Source: Paenibacillus silvae
Lineage (GTDB): Bacteria > Bacillota > Bacilli > Paenibacillales > Paenibacillaceae
Direction of reading: 5' to 3'
Length of the DNA stretch: 48,309 nucleotides
Assembly (NCBI RefSeq): GCF_014639235.1
Contig: NZ_BMFU01000023.1
Location: 1 to 48,309 of the forward strand
The notes under the pieces were generated by a model. That model was given only the letters and a program-made list of their open reading frames with translations. It searched no databases and had not been told where the DNA came from. Made by a program: the position numbers and the translations under genes. The stretch's first letter is position 1, and each line of letters starts with the position of its first letter. Positions 1-8,238 of this stretch are shown here, one piece after another.

Positions 1-927
1 TTCATTGCAAATAATTTCAGAACAACAGACAGCACAGGCGAGGTAGCCTTGTACATACCTGACGAGTTGAAACCAAGCTTTTTCACTGGAGCCGTGGACA
101 AAGCCATTGGCGACACCGTTACAGGGTTGGGTGAGATGGCAGAGGCAATCCTCTATCATCCGTTCAGTACGTTAGGTAATCTGGCCTATGATATGACGTT
201 GGGGAAAGTGGTTGATGCTCGACGAGGAATTGCATTTGCATGGGATGCGGCCTGGGGTACAGGAACAGCGAGGTCCGACATCGAGCAGTTTGTAGATGAG
301 CAGAAAAAGCAGCTTAATGAAGATGAGTCGGGGTATTATAAAGGTGCGTTAGTAGGTCAGGCCTTGTCTTATTTCTTCTTTGGCAGAGCCTTGCACTCGA
401 AGGATGACTATGGAGCGGGTGGGGGAGGGAAGAAGGAAAAAGGGAATGAACGCCAGAACAGTGTAAGAGAATTGATTAAACCAAGTGCACCACCCAATCA
501 AGATGCCATACCTAGCGGAACCAGGACCAGAATTCCGAATAATGCAGATAAGGCGACTAAACAATCCTTGGAACTTGAGAATCATGCCGCTGATGTATTG
601 GCTAAAAATGGATATCGGATTGAACAAAACCCAAAAGTTCGAGAAAGTGATGGTATTGACCTTAACAGGGATCCAGATTTTCGAATTGAAGATCGTATAT
701 TTGACTGCTATTCACCAACGGAGAGTAAGGGTATCCGAGGTATTTGGAGTGAAGTAGAAGAAAAAGTCGTGGTCAAACAACAAACGAAGAACGTGGTGAT
801 TAACCTGTCTAAGTGGGCAGGAGATGACGCTTCTTTAATAAAACAATTTCGCGATTGGGAAATTGAAGGTTTAGAAGAAGTTATCGCAATCAAAAAGGAT
901 GGTAAGATTATTTCTGTTTATCCATAA
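1..927 (+). CDS. Polymorphic toxin, C-terminal part with CdiA-type tRNase domain (5' end outside window)
   Basis: The reading frame is open from base 1, so the protein begins upstream of the window; a TTG at 49 is only an internal codon. The first ~150 residues are a pre-toxin segment rich in Gly and small residues. A Gly/Lys-rich linker follows, then a C-terminal domain of about 115 residues beginning at ENHAADVLAKNGY. It carries the PDFRI, FDCYSP, IRGIW, EKV and NLSKW blocks typical of the CdiA C-terminal tRNase family found in contact-dependent inhibition and WXG/LXG-type toxins. It would be delivered to a competitor and cleave tRNA there; delivery and RNA target are inferred from the family. 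The next gene, 18 bases downstream, is the expected immunity gene. The N-terminal delivery domain cannot be seen. Confidence 0.8.
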   Translation, partial: FIANNFRTTDSTGEVALYIPDELKPSFFTGAVDKAIGDTVTGLGEMAEAILYHPFSTLGNLAYDMTLGKVVDARRGIAFAWDAAWGTGTARSDIEQFVDEQKKQLNEDESGYYKGALVGQALSYFFFGRALHSKDDYGAGGGGKKEKGNERQNSVRELIKPSAPPNQDAIPSGTRTRIPNNADKATKQSLELENHAADVLAKNGYRIEQNPKVRESDGIDLNRDPDFRIEDRIFDCYSPTESKGIRGIWSEVEEKVVVKQQTKNVVINLSKWAGDDASLIKQFRDWEIEGLEEVIAIKKDGKIISVYP

Positions 928-945
928 AGTAGAGGAGACAAATCT

Positions 946-1413
946 ATGGAATATTCGCTTAAAATAAACGGAAGACAGGATGTCTTAGGAATAAGGAGTC
1001 TACTATTAAGTAACAATTTTAAGGTGAGTCATACAAAAAATAAAAACAATGATGAGTTTGAACTGGAAAATGGATTGAAGATAAGTATATATAATAATCA
1101 TTTTCCGCCCAATCATCCAGCTGCTTCTTACGAAACGATGTTCCAAGAAGAGGATTTCATATATGAACAGACGATATCTTATGAATTAAAAAACAATCAA
1201 AACTATGAATTATGTTATAAAACGATGTACGAAATTTCATTTGCAATACTGAAGTCACTTAAAGTGAATGGAGTATTCTATCACACATCTGGAGAAGAAA
1301 TATTTTTCTATAAGGACGGAAAATATACATTCAACAGAACTTACCTTGAATTACTTCAGAAAAGTTATGGAGAACTTCTTAAACATATTGAATATGAGGT
1401 TTTCATGAAATGA
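946..1413 (+). CDS. Candidate immunity protein for the upstream tRNase toxin
   Basis: This 155-residue, soluble, acidic protein has no signal peptide or membrane segment. It starts at an ATG preceded by AGAGGAG and begins 18 bases after the toxin stop, the usual position of a cognate immunity gene. The composition is AT-rich and Asn/Lys/Tyr-rich, like many immunity proteins. I do not recognise a named family with certainty. The role is inferred from position and size: it would bind the tRNase domain in the cytoplasm of the producing cell. It ends with two consecutive in-frame stops. Confidence 0.65.
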   Translation: MEYSLKINGRQDVLGIRSLLLSNNFKVSHTKNKNNDEFELENGLKISIYNNHFPPNHPAASYETMFQEEDFIYEQTISYELKNNQNYELCYKTMYEISFAILKSLKVNGVFYHTSGEEIFFYKDGKYTFNRTYLELLQKSYGELLKHIEYEVFMK

Positions 1414-1414
1414 T

Positions 1415-1504
1415 AAAGTCGGACTTACGGCATTTCTAGCATATTATGTTCCTGTGAAGGCTGTCGAAGATTATCAGAAAGCAGCTAGTGAAAAAATTAT
1501 ATGA
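1415..1504 (+). pseudogene. Short decayed coding fragment after the immunity gene
   Basis: Starting one base after the immunity stop, another frame reads KVGLTAFLAYYVPVKAVEDY and continues QKAASEKII before a TGA. The codon use looks coding, but there is no start codon and the frame is closed upstream. It may be the tail of a displaced toxin or immunity cassette left by recombination, as is common behind polymorphic toxin loci. Its origin is unknown. Confidence 0.35.
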
Positions 1505-1573
1505 GTGAACGGTGCTATACTGATTCTGGAACGATATAGATGGAATTTTATAATTGAAATGATGAATGACATA

Positions 1574-1608
1574 GAGGCACTTCTACCATACAAACGTAGA
1601 GGTGCTTC
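1574..1608 (+). terminator. Hairpin closing the toxin/immunity unit
   Basis: GAGGCACTTCTAC pairs with GTAGAGGTGCTTC across a 9-base loop as 13 pairs including two G-U. The following T tract is weak (TTACTATAT), so termination efficiency is uncertain. Confidence 0.5.
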
Positions 1609-1642
1609 TTACTATATAAAATGAGGAGGAGGGACCCATACC

Positions 1643-2305
1643 TTGATTTTAAAAAAGCGACTTTTTATGATCGGCTGTTGCCTTGCCTTTGTGATCTTAC
1701 TTGTTCTAGCCTACAGTTTGTACAAAGAAAAAAGAATATATGAACAGTACCTGACCATGAATGTTCGCCAAGATATCGTTGATTTGAAAAGTGCAATTAT
1801 CCATAATGATCTTATTTTAAACCGTATATTGGAGAATGGGAAAATCATTAACGAGATGGTTGAGGATGGGGAGCAGGCCAGGCAGCTCCAATATAACCTC
1901 ATAGACATGTCACAGATTATTAATAAGTATAATTTAATGAATCTCAGTTTCAGTCAGGAAACCAGCTGGCTGGTTAAACCTGCACAACCATTCATCAACC
2001 ATTTGGGGCTGGAGGACATATGGCCAAGTACATTATTCCGAATGCAGATGACGTTCCAGCGGTTGGATCTAATCAATTATCCTGTATCCGCTGATCTCAA
2101 AACCAGAATCCAGGAGTATCAACAGTTGAATAATCGGTGGCTGCATATTGTTGGAGATTTCGAATCCAAAGAAATTAACGAAAAAGATTGGCCTCAACTC
2201 TTGAGTGATCTGGAGCAAGAAACGCGAGCTTATTTTGAAGAGAAAAAGGTTGATTTTGTAAAGGATGATATCTGGAGAGAGGCGTTGAATCCAAGATATA
2301 GATGA
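1643..2305 (+). CDS. Membrane-anchored protein of unknown function
   Basis: This protein has 220 residues. The TTG start is supported by a strong AGGAGGAGGG ribosome site about nine bases upstream. Residues ~6-26 form one hydrophobic helix, predicting an N-in anchor with the remaining ~190 residues outside. That part is rich in Leu, Gln, Glu and Asn with a helical, coiled-coil-like look, and contains short Trp-rich stretches. I recognise no family. It stands between the toxin unit and the collagen-like gene, and no promoter is evident. It could be a sporulation or envelope accessory protein, but nothing in the sequence proves this. Confidence 0.65.
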   Translation: MILKKRLFMIGCCLAFVILLVLAYSLYKEKRIYEQYLTMNVRQDIVDLKSAIIHNDLILNRILENGKIINEMVEDGEQARQLQYNLIDMSQIINKYNLMNLSFSQETSWLVKPAQPFINHLGLEDIWPSTLFRMQMTFQRLDLINYPVSADLKTRIQEYQQLNNRWLHIVGDFESKEINEKDWPQLLSDLEQETRAYFEEKKVDFVKDDIWREALNPRYR

Positions 2306-2439
2306 AGGAAAAAGAAGCATCTGCAAAGGCAGAGTAATGTATTTCATGGGGTCATAGTCATGAGCACACTCTCCGCATGTGCTCATGACATAGTATAAGG
2401 CATATATACCGTGTTTTTTGCCTAAGGAGAGTGACCATC

Positions 2440-3483
2440 TTGAAGCTTTCAAAGAAAATAAGAAGGAGCCGTAACGTATTAAGAGCGACACGATCCATGG
2501 CGGGATGGAGTAAACCAATCTCTAAAAGACGCAGCAAACGGTACAGGATACGTTGTAAAGATTCCAGAAAAAAACGATGCGCCAAGTCAATAAAGCCAAC
2601 ACGAAGACACAGAAGCATCACTGCTAGTCGAAAAGTTATTGTACGACCTGTAAAAATCCCGACTATTCCAGCTTGTCCTGATCGCATAGATCATATCGCC
2701 CTGCCAAGACATCAGGAAACCATAGGTGGTGGTCTGATTGAAATGCAGGGACCAGCAGGTCAGCAAGGTGCCCAAGGTATGATAGGGCCTCAAGGTGCCG
2801 CAGGCAGACAGGGAATGCCGGGAGCACAAGGTATCATGGGCCCTCAGGGTGTTCCTGGTGAGCAGGGAGCAGCGGGTACACAGGGTCCAGCAGGCCCTCG
2901 GGGAGAGCGTGGAGAAGCGGGAAGTTCAGGAGCACAAGGTCCCATGGGTCCTCAGGGTGTACCGGGTGAGCAGGGAGTAGTCGGAGCGCAGGGTCCAGCA
3001 GGCCCTCAGGGAGAGCGTGGAGAAGCGGGAAGTCCGGGAGAACAGGGTCCCGTGGGCCCTCAGGGTGTACCGGGTGAGCAGGGAGTAGCTGGTGCGCAAG
3101 GTCCCGCAGGCCCTCAGGGAGAAACGGGGCCAACGGGACCTCAAGGTGAGCAGGGTCCTCCGGGAACGGTAACAGGAGTTCAGGTCGTTCCTGCAACGGG
3201 ACGGTATTTTTATTTTCCAGAGGTTAATCTGGATTTAACAAGCTCGGTTACAATACCTGCTGGAGACTTTGTGGATGATGATAATGGGAGTGTAACCGAA
3301 TTCGCAGGAATCAGTACGACGAGTTATTATAATCTCTACATTAATGGAATCTTGCAGCCAGGCGGGTCCTATACCTTAACTGCCACTAGTTTGTTTCTTC
3401 CTCCTCAGAGTGGTGTATTGCTTGCAGGCACACCGATTATTGTCGAAATTGTTCAGCTAACAGCGATAATTATCAATAGTTAA
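2440..3483 (+). CDS. Collagen-like repeat protein with C-terminal DUF4183 domain
   Basis: The chosen start is TTG 2440, about ten bases after AAGGAGA; a GTG at 2431 abuts that ribosome site and is unlikely. The 347-residue product has a strongly basic N-terminus rich in RSR/KRR clusters, then 47 unbroken Gly-X-Y triplets (about residues 104-244), then a DUF4183 domain carrying the YYNLYINGILQPG motif. Collagen-like proteins with such heads form trimeric filaments on spore or cell surfaces in Bacillus and Paenibacillus; that role is inferred. There is no classical signal peptide, which fits assembly on a spore from the mother cell. The triplet region contains a 108-bp internal repeat. The next gene encodes a free DUF4183 domain. 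Confidence 0.85.
   Translation: MKLSKKIRRSRNVLRATRSMAGWSKPISKRRSKRYRIRCKDSRKKRCAKSIKPTRRHRSITASRKVIVRPVKIPTIPACPDRIDHIALPRHQETIGGGLIEMQGPAGQQGAQGMIGPQGAAGRQGMPGAQGIMGPQGVPGEQGAAGTQGPAGPRGERGEAGSSGAQGPMGPQGVPGEQGVVGAQGPAGPQGERGEAGSPGEQGPVGPQGVPGEQGVAGAQGPAGPQGETGPTGPQGEQGPPGTVTGVQVVPATGRYFYFPEVNLDLTSSVTIPAGDFVDDDNGSVTEFAGISTTSYYNLYINGILQPGGSYTLTATSLFLPPQSGVLLAGTPIIVEIVQLTAIIINS
2839..3123 (+). repeat. 108-bp in-frame tandem repeat in the collagen-like region
   Basis: The sequence starting at GGCCCTCAGGGTGT recurs at 2839, 2947 and 3055, exactly 108 bp (12 Gly-X-Y triplets) apart. The third copy is partial. Near identity of units two and three suggests recent expansion by slippage or recombination. 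Confidence 0.85.
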
Positions 3484-3564
3484 AATGGTTAAACCTCCTC
3501 CTGAATTGGCCTTCACGAGTCTCAAATCTACCACATATACTATGTCAGGTAGGAGGTGAGAAAT

Positions 3565-3849
3565 ATGCCACTGGTTACACCATTTCAGAACAGTTTACGA
3601 TTCGCTGCGACGATCGGTGATGGAACAGGTACAGGGGCAACGTTTGCGATCGCTGCTACGGCGTTTACAGACGATGCGGGCACTGCTGCTACGGCCTTCC
3701 CGACTGCGTTTAATTACTACAACCTGTATATTAATGGTCTGATGCAAACAGCAGACACATCCTCGGTTACCGCCACTACAATTACCATCCCCGGCGGGGA
3801 TGCATTGAACGATGGTACTCCGATTGTTGTACAATTTGTAGTGTCCTGA
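3565..3849 (+). CDS. DUF4183 domain protein
   Basis: The 94-residue product starts at ATG 3565, five bases after AGGAGGTGA. It is almost entirely one DUF4183 domain and shares the YYNLYINGLMQ motif and the closing GTPIVVQFV strand with the tail of the preceding collagen-like protein (YYNLYINGILQ, GTPIIVEIV). It is rich in Thr and Ala, with a predicted beta structure. DUF4183 proteins occur in spore-formers, often beside collagen-like proteins. Forming a cap or co-assembling with the neighbour is my inference. A strong terminator follows. Confidence 0.8.
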   Translation: MPLVTPFQNSLRFAATIGDGTGTGATFAIAATAFTDDAGTAATAFPTAFNYYNLYINGLMQTADTSSVTATTITIPGGDALNDGTPIVVQFVVS

Positions 3850-3883
3850 TGATTAGCTAAAGTTGTATAAGAAAGGCATTGTG

Positions 3884-3916
3884 CGGCTTCTATCTGGGAT
3901 AGGAGTCGTTTTTTTT
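3884..3916 (+). terminator. Rho-independent terminator after the DUF4183 gene
   Basis: CGGCTTCTATC pairs with GATAGGAGTCG across a short loop, followed by eight T. The remaining bases to 4102 hold no gene; a direct GAGGTGCT/GGGGTGCT repeat is the only other pattern. Confidence 0.85.
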
Positions 3917-4102
3917 ACGCTTATGATCTGGAGAGGTGCTTTGAATCAAGAGGGGTGCTCTTTTTTTATACTCAAACAACTAATGAAATTTCTCACGTGC
4001 TGGACGATAATAGAGTAGAGACCATATTTACCAATACCAAGCAATATCCATGGAGCACAACTACATATCCACAACCTATTCTAACTCTCGCGAGGTATAT
4101 TT

Positions 4103-7100
4103 ATGAAACAAGGCATATATGAACAGCTTATCAACACCATCACCAGACAGGAGATTTCGGCGCTGGACCCGGATGTGTATCACATTGGGACCGAGAAGCT
4201 GGATGCAGAGGAAGCACGCAAGCTGTTGTCCACGTATTTGGCGGCGGTGACCCGGCGAGCGCTCAAGATTGTACGGGAACAGACGGAAGACAAAATGGCC
4301 GTATTAGAGCAGATTCGAACCTGTAATGAGATCATAGCAACTTTAAAGGACACGTTGGGGGAAGAGGAGTATAACGATCTGCAACTGGATGAGCAGGGAG
4401 AGGTGCTGACCCATGTGTATTCCAAGCTGAACAGCATTCGTGCGGTTCGCGATACCAAAATCATTCGCCCGGATACACCGATTGCCCAAAGCTCGTTATT
4501 CACAGGTGCGAAGTCTGAACCAAGCATGCTGCTGGAGCTGCAAAAAGAGATCGTGACCGCCGACCGGATCGACTGGCTGGTGTCTTTTATCAAATTCAGC
4601 GGGCTTCGCCTGCTGCTGGAACAGCTCCAGCAATTCACATCAGGCGGGGGAAAGCTGCGGATCATCACGACCACCTATATGGAAGCAACCGATCTCAAAG
4701 CGATTACCGAGCTCAGCAAATTACCGAACACCGAAATCCAGATTTCGTATGATACCAAAGTCACCCGACTGCACGCCAAAACGTACATTTTCCACCGCGA
4801 TACCGGATTCACCACCGCCTATGTGGGATCTTCCAACCTGTCTAACCCGGCCCTGACCAGTGGCATGGAATGGAATCTCAAGGTGACGGAGAAGGATTCA
4901 CTCGATGTGCTGCGCAAGATTGAAGCGACATTCGAAAGTTACTGGAATGACCGCGAATTTACGAGATACATACCTGAGGATCAGGAGCATGAGGCACAAC
5001 TGAGAGCGGCTCTGAATCGCAAAAAGGACCGAACTGGACATTTCCATCTCGACATCCAGCCTTATGATTATCAAAAGGAAGTGCTGGAACAGCTTGAAGC
5101 CGAGCGCACGCTGTATGGTCGAATCCGCAACCTGATCGTCGCCGCCACAGGCGTGGGCAAAACGGTCATCTCAGCCTTTGATTACAAACGATTCCGGGCA
5201 AGTCATGCGGGAGCCAAGCTGCTTTTTGTCGCCCATCGGGAAGAGATTCTGAAGCAAAGCCGGGACACGTTTCGGTATATTTTGAAGGATATGAACTTTG
5301 GCGAGCTGCATGTCGGGAGTCACCGGGCGGAGGCGCTGGAGCATCTGTTTGTCAGCATACAGAGCCTCAATTCCATGAAGCTGACAGAGATCACCAGCCG
5401 GGACTATTACGACTACATCATTGTGGATGAATTCCACCATGCTGCTGCTCCTTCCTACCAGAAGCTATTATCTCACTACGAGCCGCAGATTTTGCTAGGA
5501 CTTACTGCAACGCCTGAACGGATGGATGGCAAAGACATAACCGCTTACTTCGATCATACGATTGCCGCAGAGATTCGTCTGACGGATGCCATCGACCGGA
5601 AGCTGCTGAGTCCGTTTCAATACTTTGGTGTCACCGATACCGTTGATCTGTCTCAGGTGAAGTGGTCGCGCAAAGGCTACGATCTGAATGAGCTGGAGAA
5701 GCTCTACACCCATAACAAAATTCGTGCCAACCAGATCATGCAAAGTCTGAACAGATATGTCACCGATCTGGATGAGGTGAAAGGGCTTGGTTTCTGCGTA
5801 GGGGTGGATCATGCACTGTATATGGCTAAAGTTTTCAACGAAGCCGGTATTCCATCTATGGCTCTGCATGGCGGGTCGAGCGAACAGGAGCGTCATTCTG
5901 CAAAAGGAAAACTGGTGAACGGAGAACTACGCATGATCTTTGTTGTTGATCTGTACAATGAGGGTGTGGATATTCCTGAGGTGAATACGATTCTGTTCCT
6001 GCGTCCGACTGAAAGTTTAACCGTATTCCTGCAACAGCTCGGCCGTGGATTACGGATGGCGGAGGGCAAAGAGTGCCTGACCGTGCTCGACTTCATCGGA
6101 CAAGCGCATCAGGAGTACAGATACCAGGATAAATTCCGGGCCCTGATCGGTGTGACCAAGCATTCCATCTCGTACTACGTCGAGAACGGTTTTTCGAACT
6201 TGCCTCGGGGCACGTTTATTCAGTTGGAAAAGCAAGCCAAGGATTACGTCATGCGTAATCTGAAGCAGATGAGCCGCAATCGCAGAGCGCTGATCCAGAA
6301 GCTGCAAACGTTCCAGCAGGACACCGGATTACCGCTGACTCTGGCCGATTTTGTAGAGCATCACGGGATGACACTGTATGAATTGTATGGCGGGCGTTCG
6401 GGCAAAAGGTATTTCCGCGGCCTGATGGCCGAAGCCGGACTAACCGAGCCAGTGGAAGACGAGCAGGAGGAGTACATTCGCAGACTGCCATCCGTGCTGA
6501 CGATCAACTCTCGCAGCTGGCTGACTTTTCTGATCGACTACATTGAAAAAGGCAAAGAGCCTACCACCGCCGATGAACAGCGCATGTTGGTCATGTTCTA
6601 TTACACCTTTCACCGGGCTTCACCGGAGAAGCTGGGGCTAAGCGGTATTGAAGAAGGCGTGGCACGAGTGCTGTCCTGTGAAGCATTCCGGGCCGAGCTT
6701 GTGGATATTTTTAAATATAATCTGGCGCATCTGCGATTTGTGGATAAAAGTAACTCATTCCCGTACACTTGTCCACTGGATATCCACTGTATGTACTCCA
6801 TCGACCAAGTACTCGCCGCCTTTGGCTACTGGAATGCCGAGCAATCACCAACCTTCCGCGAAGGCGTGAAATATTTTGCCGATGAACAGACGGATATCTT
6901 CTTCATTACATTGAACAAATCGGATAAGGACTTCTCACCCTCCACGCTATACGAGGACTATGCGATTAATGAGCGTTTGTTCCACTGGCAAACTCAGAGC
7001 CGGGTATCGGAGCACACCGCTACCGCACAGCGTTATATTCATCATCGAGATACAGGCAACCGAATTGCTCTGTTTGTTCGGGAGTATAAGGAGGAGCATG

Positions 7101-7240
7101 GCTATACATCTCCATTTGTCTTCCTGGGTGAAGCGGATTACGTGAGTCATGAGGGGAGCAAGCCGATGAGCTTTGTGTGGCGGTTAAGGGAAGAGATGCC
7201 CGCGAAGATGGTGGCGGTGGCGAATAAGTGTATTGTTTGA
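4103..7240 (+). CDS. PLD-nuclease / superfamily 2 helicase / DUF3427 protein
   Basis: This protein has 1045 residues, from an ATG eight bases after GCGAGG. The domains are an N-terminal helical region, then a phospholipase-D-type nuclease with HAK (H224) and GSSN (from residue 242), then a superfamily 2 helicase. The helicase shows TGVGKT (from ~349), DEFHH (442-446), LTATPERMDG and a QQLGRGLR motif VI. A long DUF3427-like C-terminus follows. Only one HxK half is visible, so the nuclease probably dimerises. Such fusions act on DNA ends or foreign DNA and recur in defence islands; the precise substrate is unknown. It is the first gene of an apparent three-gene unit, 22 bases before the membrane protein gene, and is clearly more GC-rich than the two genes behind it. 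Confidence 0.85.
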   Translation: MKQGIYEQLINTITRQEISALDPDVYHIGTEKLDAEEARKLLSTYLAAVTRRALKIVREQTEDKMAVLEQIRTCNEIIATLKDTLGEEEYNDLQLDEQGEVLTHVYSKLNSIRAVRDTKIIRPDTPIAQSSLFTGAKSEPSMLLELQKEIVTADRIDWLVSFIKFSGLRLLLEQLQQFTSGGGKLRIITTTYMEATDLKAITELSKLPNTEIQISYDTKVTRLHAKTYIFHRDTGFTTAYVGSSNLSNPALTSGMEWNLKVTEKDSLDVLRKIEATFESYWNDREFTRYIPEDQEHEAQLRAALNRKKDRTGHFHLDIQPYDYQKEVLEQLEAERTLYGRIRNLIVAATGVGKTVISAFDYKRFRASHAGAKLLFVAHREEILKQSRDTFRYILKDMNFGELHVGSHRAEALEHLFVSIQSLNSMKLTEITSRDYYDYIIVDEFHHAAAPSYQKLLSHYEPQILLGLTATPERMDGKDITAYFDHTIAAEIRLTDAIDRKLLSPFQYFGVTDTVDLSQVKWSRKGYDLNELEKLYTHNKIRANQIMQSLNRYVTDLDEVKGLGFCVGVDHALYMAKVFNEAGIPSMALHGGSSEQERHSAKGKLVNGELRMIFVVDLYNEGVDIPEVNTILFLRPTESLTVFLQQLGRGLRMAEGKECLTVLDFIGQAHQEYRYQDKFRALIGVTKHSISYYVENGFSNLPRGTFIQLEKQAKDYVMRNLKQMSRNRRALIQKLQTFQQDTGLPLTLADFVEHHGMTLYELYGGRSGKRYFRGLMAEAGLTEPVEDEQEEYIRRLPSVLTINSRSWLTFLIDYIEKGKEPTTADEQRMLVMFYYTFHRASPEKLGLSGIEEGVARVLSCEAFRAELVDIFKYNLAHLRFVDKSNSFPYTCPLDIHCMYSIDQVLAAFGYWNAEQSPTFREGVKYFADEQTDIFFITLNKSDKDFSPSTLYEDYAINERLFHWQTQSRVSEHTATAQRYIHHRDTGNRIALFVREYKEEHGYTSPFVFLGEADYVSHEGSKPMSFVWRLREEMPAKMVAVANKCIV

Positions 7241-7262
7241 TGCAAGATAGGAGATAAATGAA

Positions 7263-8213
7263 ATGAAAAATTACAATATATCATACTTAATTATGGTATT
7301 TACTCCTCATATTTTAAATTTTTTAATATTCTTGTTTTCAAAAGATTTAAATATGAAAACTATAGTTATTTGGTCAACAATTATATTACTGAGTTTTCAA
7401 ATACATGAGAAAATTGCATCTTGGTATGCATATTGTATCTTAATTTCAATTCCACTAGTGCTCATTCATTTATGGACAGTAGAATTCTTTTTTATTTTAA
7501 GCACAGTGATAATTTTTTTTGTTTTTGTATATATGCTTGTTACAGTACATTCATTTATAAATAGCAAATTAAATTTAGGTATTAATATCTCAGTCTCCAT
7601 AATGCTCATATTTACTTTCCTCACTTTTTGTACACTTTTCTTTACCTATTATGCGTTCGTTATACAAACAATTAACTTGTATCCAAGCAATAACTTTTTA
7701 GTGTTTTTGTCAAAGTATCTAACTTGGGAAATACTTCAGACTTTCCTAGTAGCTGTCTTTACATTAATAATTGCATTCTACGTAATTGAATCTCTATTTA
7801 AACTTGTAAAAACTAGAATATTGAATAGTGAATCACGGTATCAAATTGTATTTATATTTCTTTTCGCTTTATTTGCTTTAATATTTCCTGATATGGTTTT
7901 TTCACATCTTTATCTATCATTTGCTGAGACTAGTGAATCGTACGAGTTTCTTGGTTACGCAAATAAATATGATGTAGGAGGTATGATATTTTATTATAAA
8001 AAAGCGTTGTACTATACTTTTTGCTTACATTTTTCTGTTCCTATGCCTACAACTGAATTTTATATTAATATGCAGAACTCAATAATGAACAACTCTTATA
8101 TGAAAATACTTCAATTTCTTCATTTCATCCAAAACAAATTGCTGGAATTGATCTTATTCGCAGCTGGGATAGCAACCCTTACATCTAATGCCTTGAGATT
8201 AGGAAAAAATTAA
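7263..8213 (+). CDS. Polytopic membrane protein of unknown function
   Basis: This protein has 316 residues, starting at ATG 7263 after TAGGAGAT. It is extremely hydrophobic with about eight predicted transmembrane helices and short Lys-rich loops, and is Phe/Ile/Leu-rich with marked A+T bias. I recognise no family. It sits 22 bases after the PLD-helicase and 25 bases before the DUF2075 gene, so all three are probably co-transcribed. In defence operons a membrane protein next to nucleases and helicases is often the cell-killing effector. That role here is inference only. Confidence 0.7.
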   Translation: MKNYNISYLIMVFTPHILNFLIFLFSKDLNMKTIVIWSTIILLSFQIHEKIASWYAYCILISIPLVLIHLWTVEFFFILSTVIIFFVFVYMLVTVHSFINSKLNLGINISVSIMLIFTFLTFCTLFFTYYAFVIQTINLYPSNNFLVFLSKYLTWEILQTFLVAVFTLIIAFYVIESLFKLVKTRILNSESRYQIVFIFLFALFALIFPDMVFSHLYLSFAETSESYEFLGYANKYDVGGMIFYYKKALYYTFCLHFSVPMPTTEFYINMQNSIMNNSYMKILQFLHFIQNKLLELILFAAGIATLTSNALRLGKN

Positions 8214-8238
8214 AACTATTTTATTAGGCGGTGACACC

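Noticed and set aside
2834..3196. Long minus-strand frames across the collagen-like gene
   Set aside because: They are mirror products of the Gly-X-Y codon periodicity and have no ribosome site.
3920..3966. Second terminator after the DUF4183 gene
   Set aside because: GAGGTGCT and GGGGTGCT are direct, not inverted, repeats, so no hairpin forms despite the T run.
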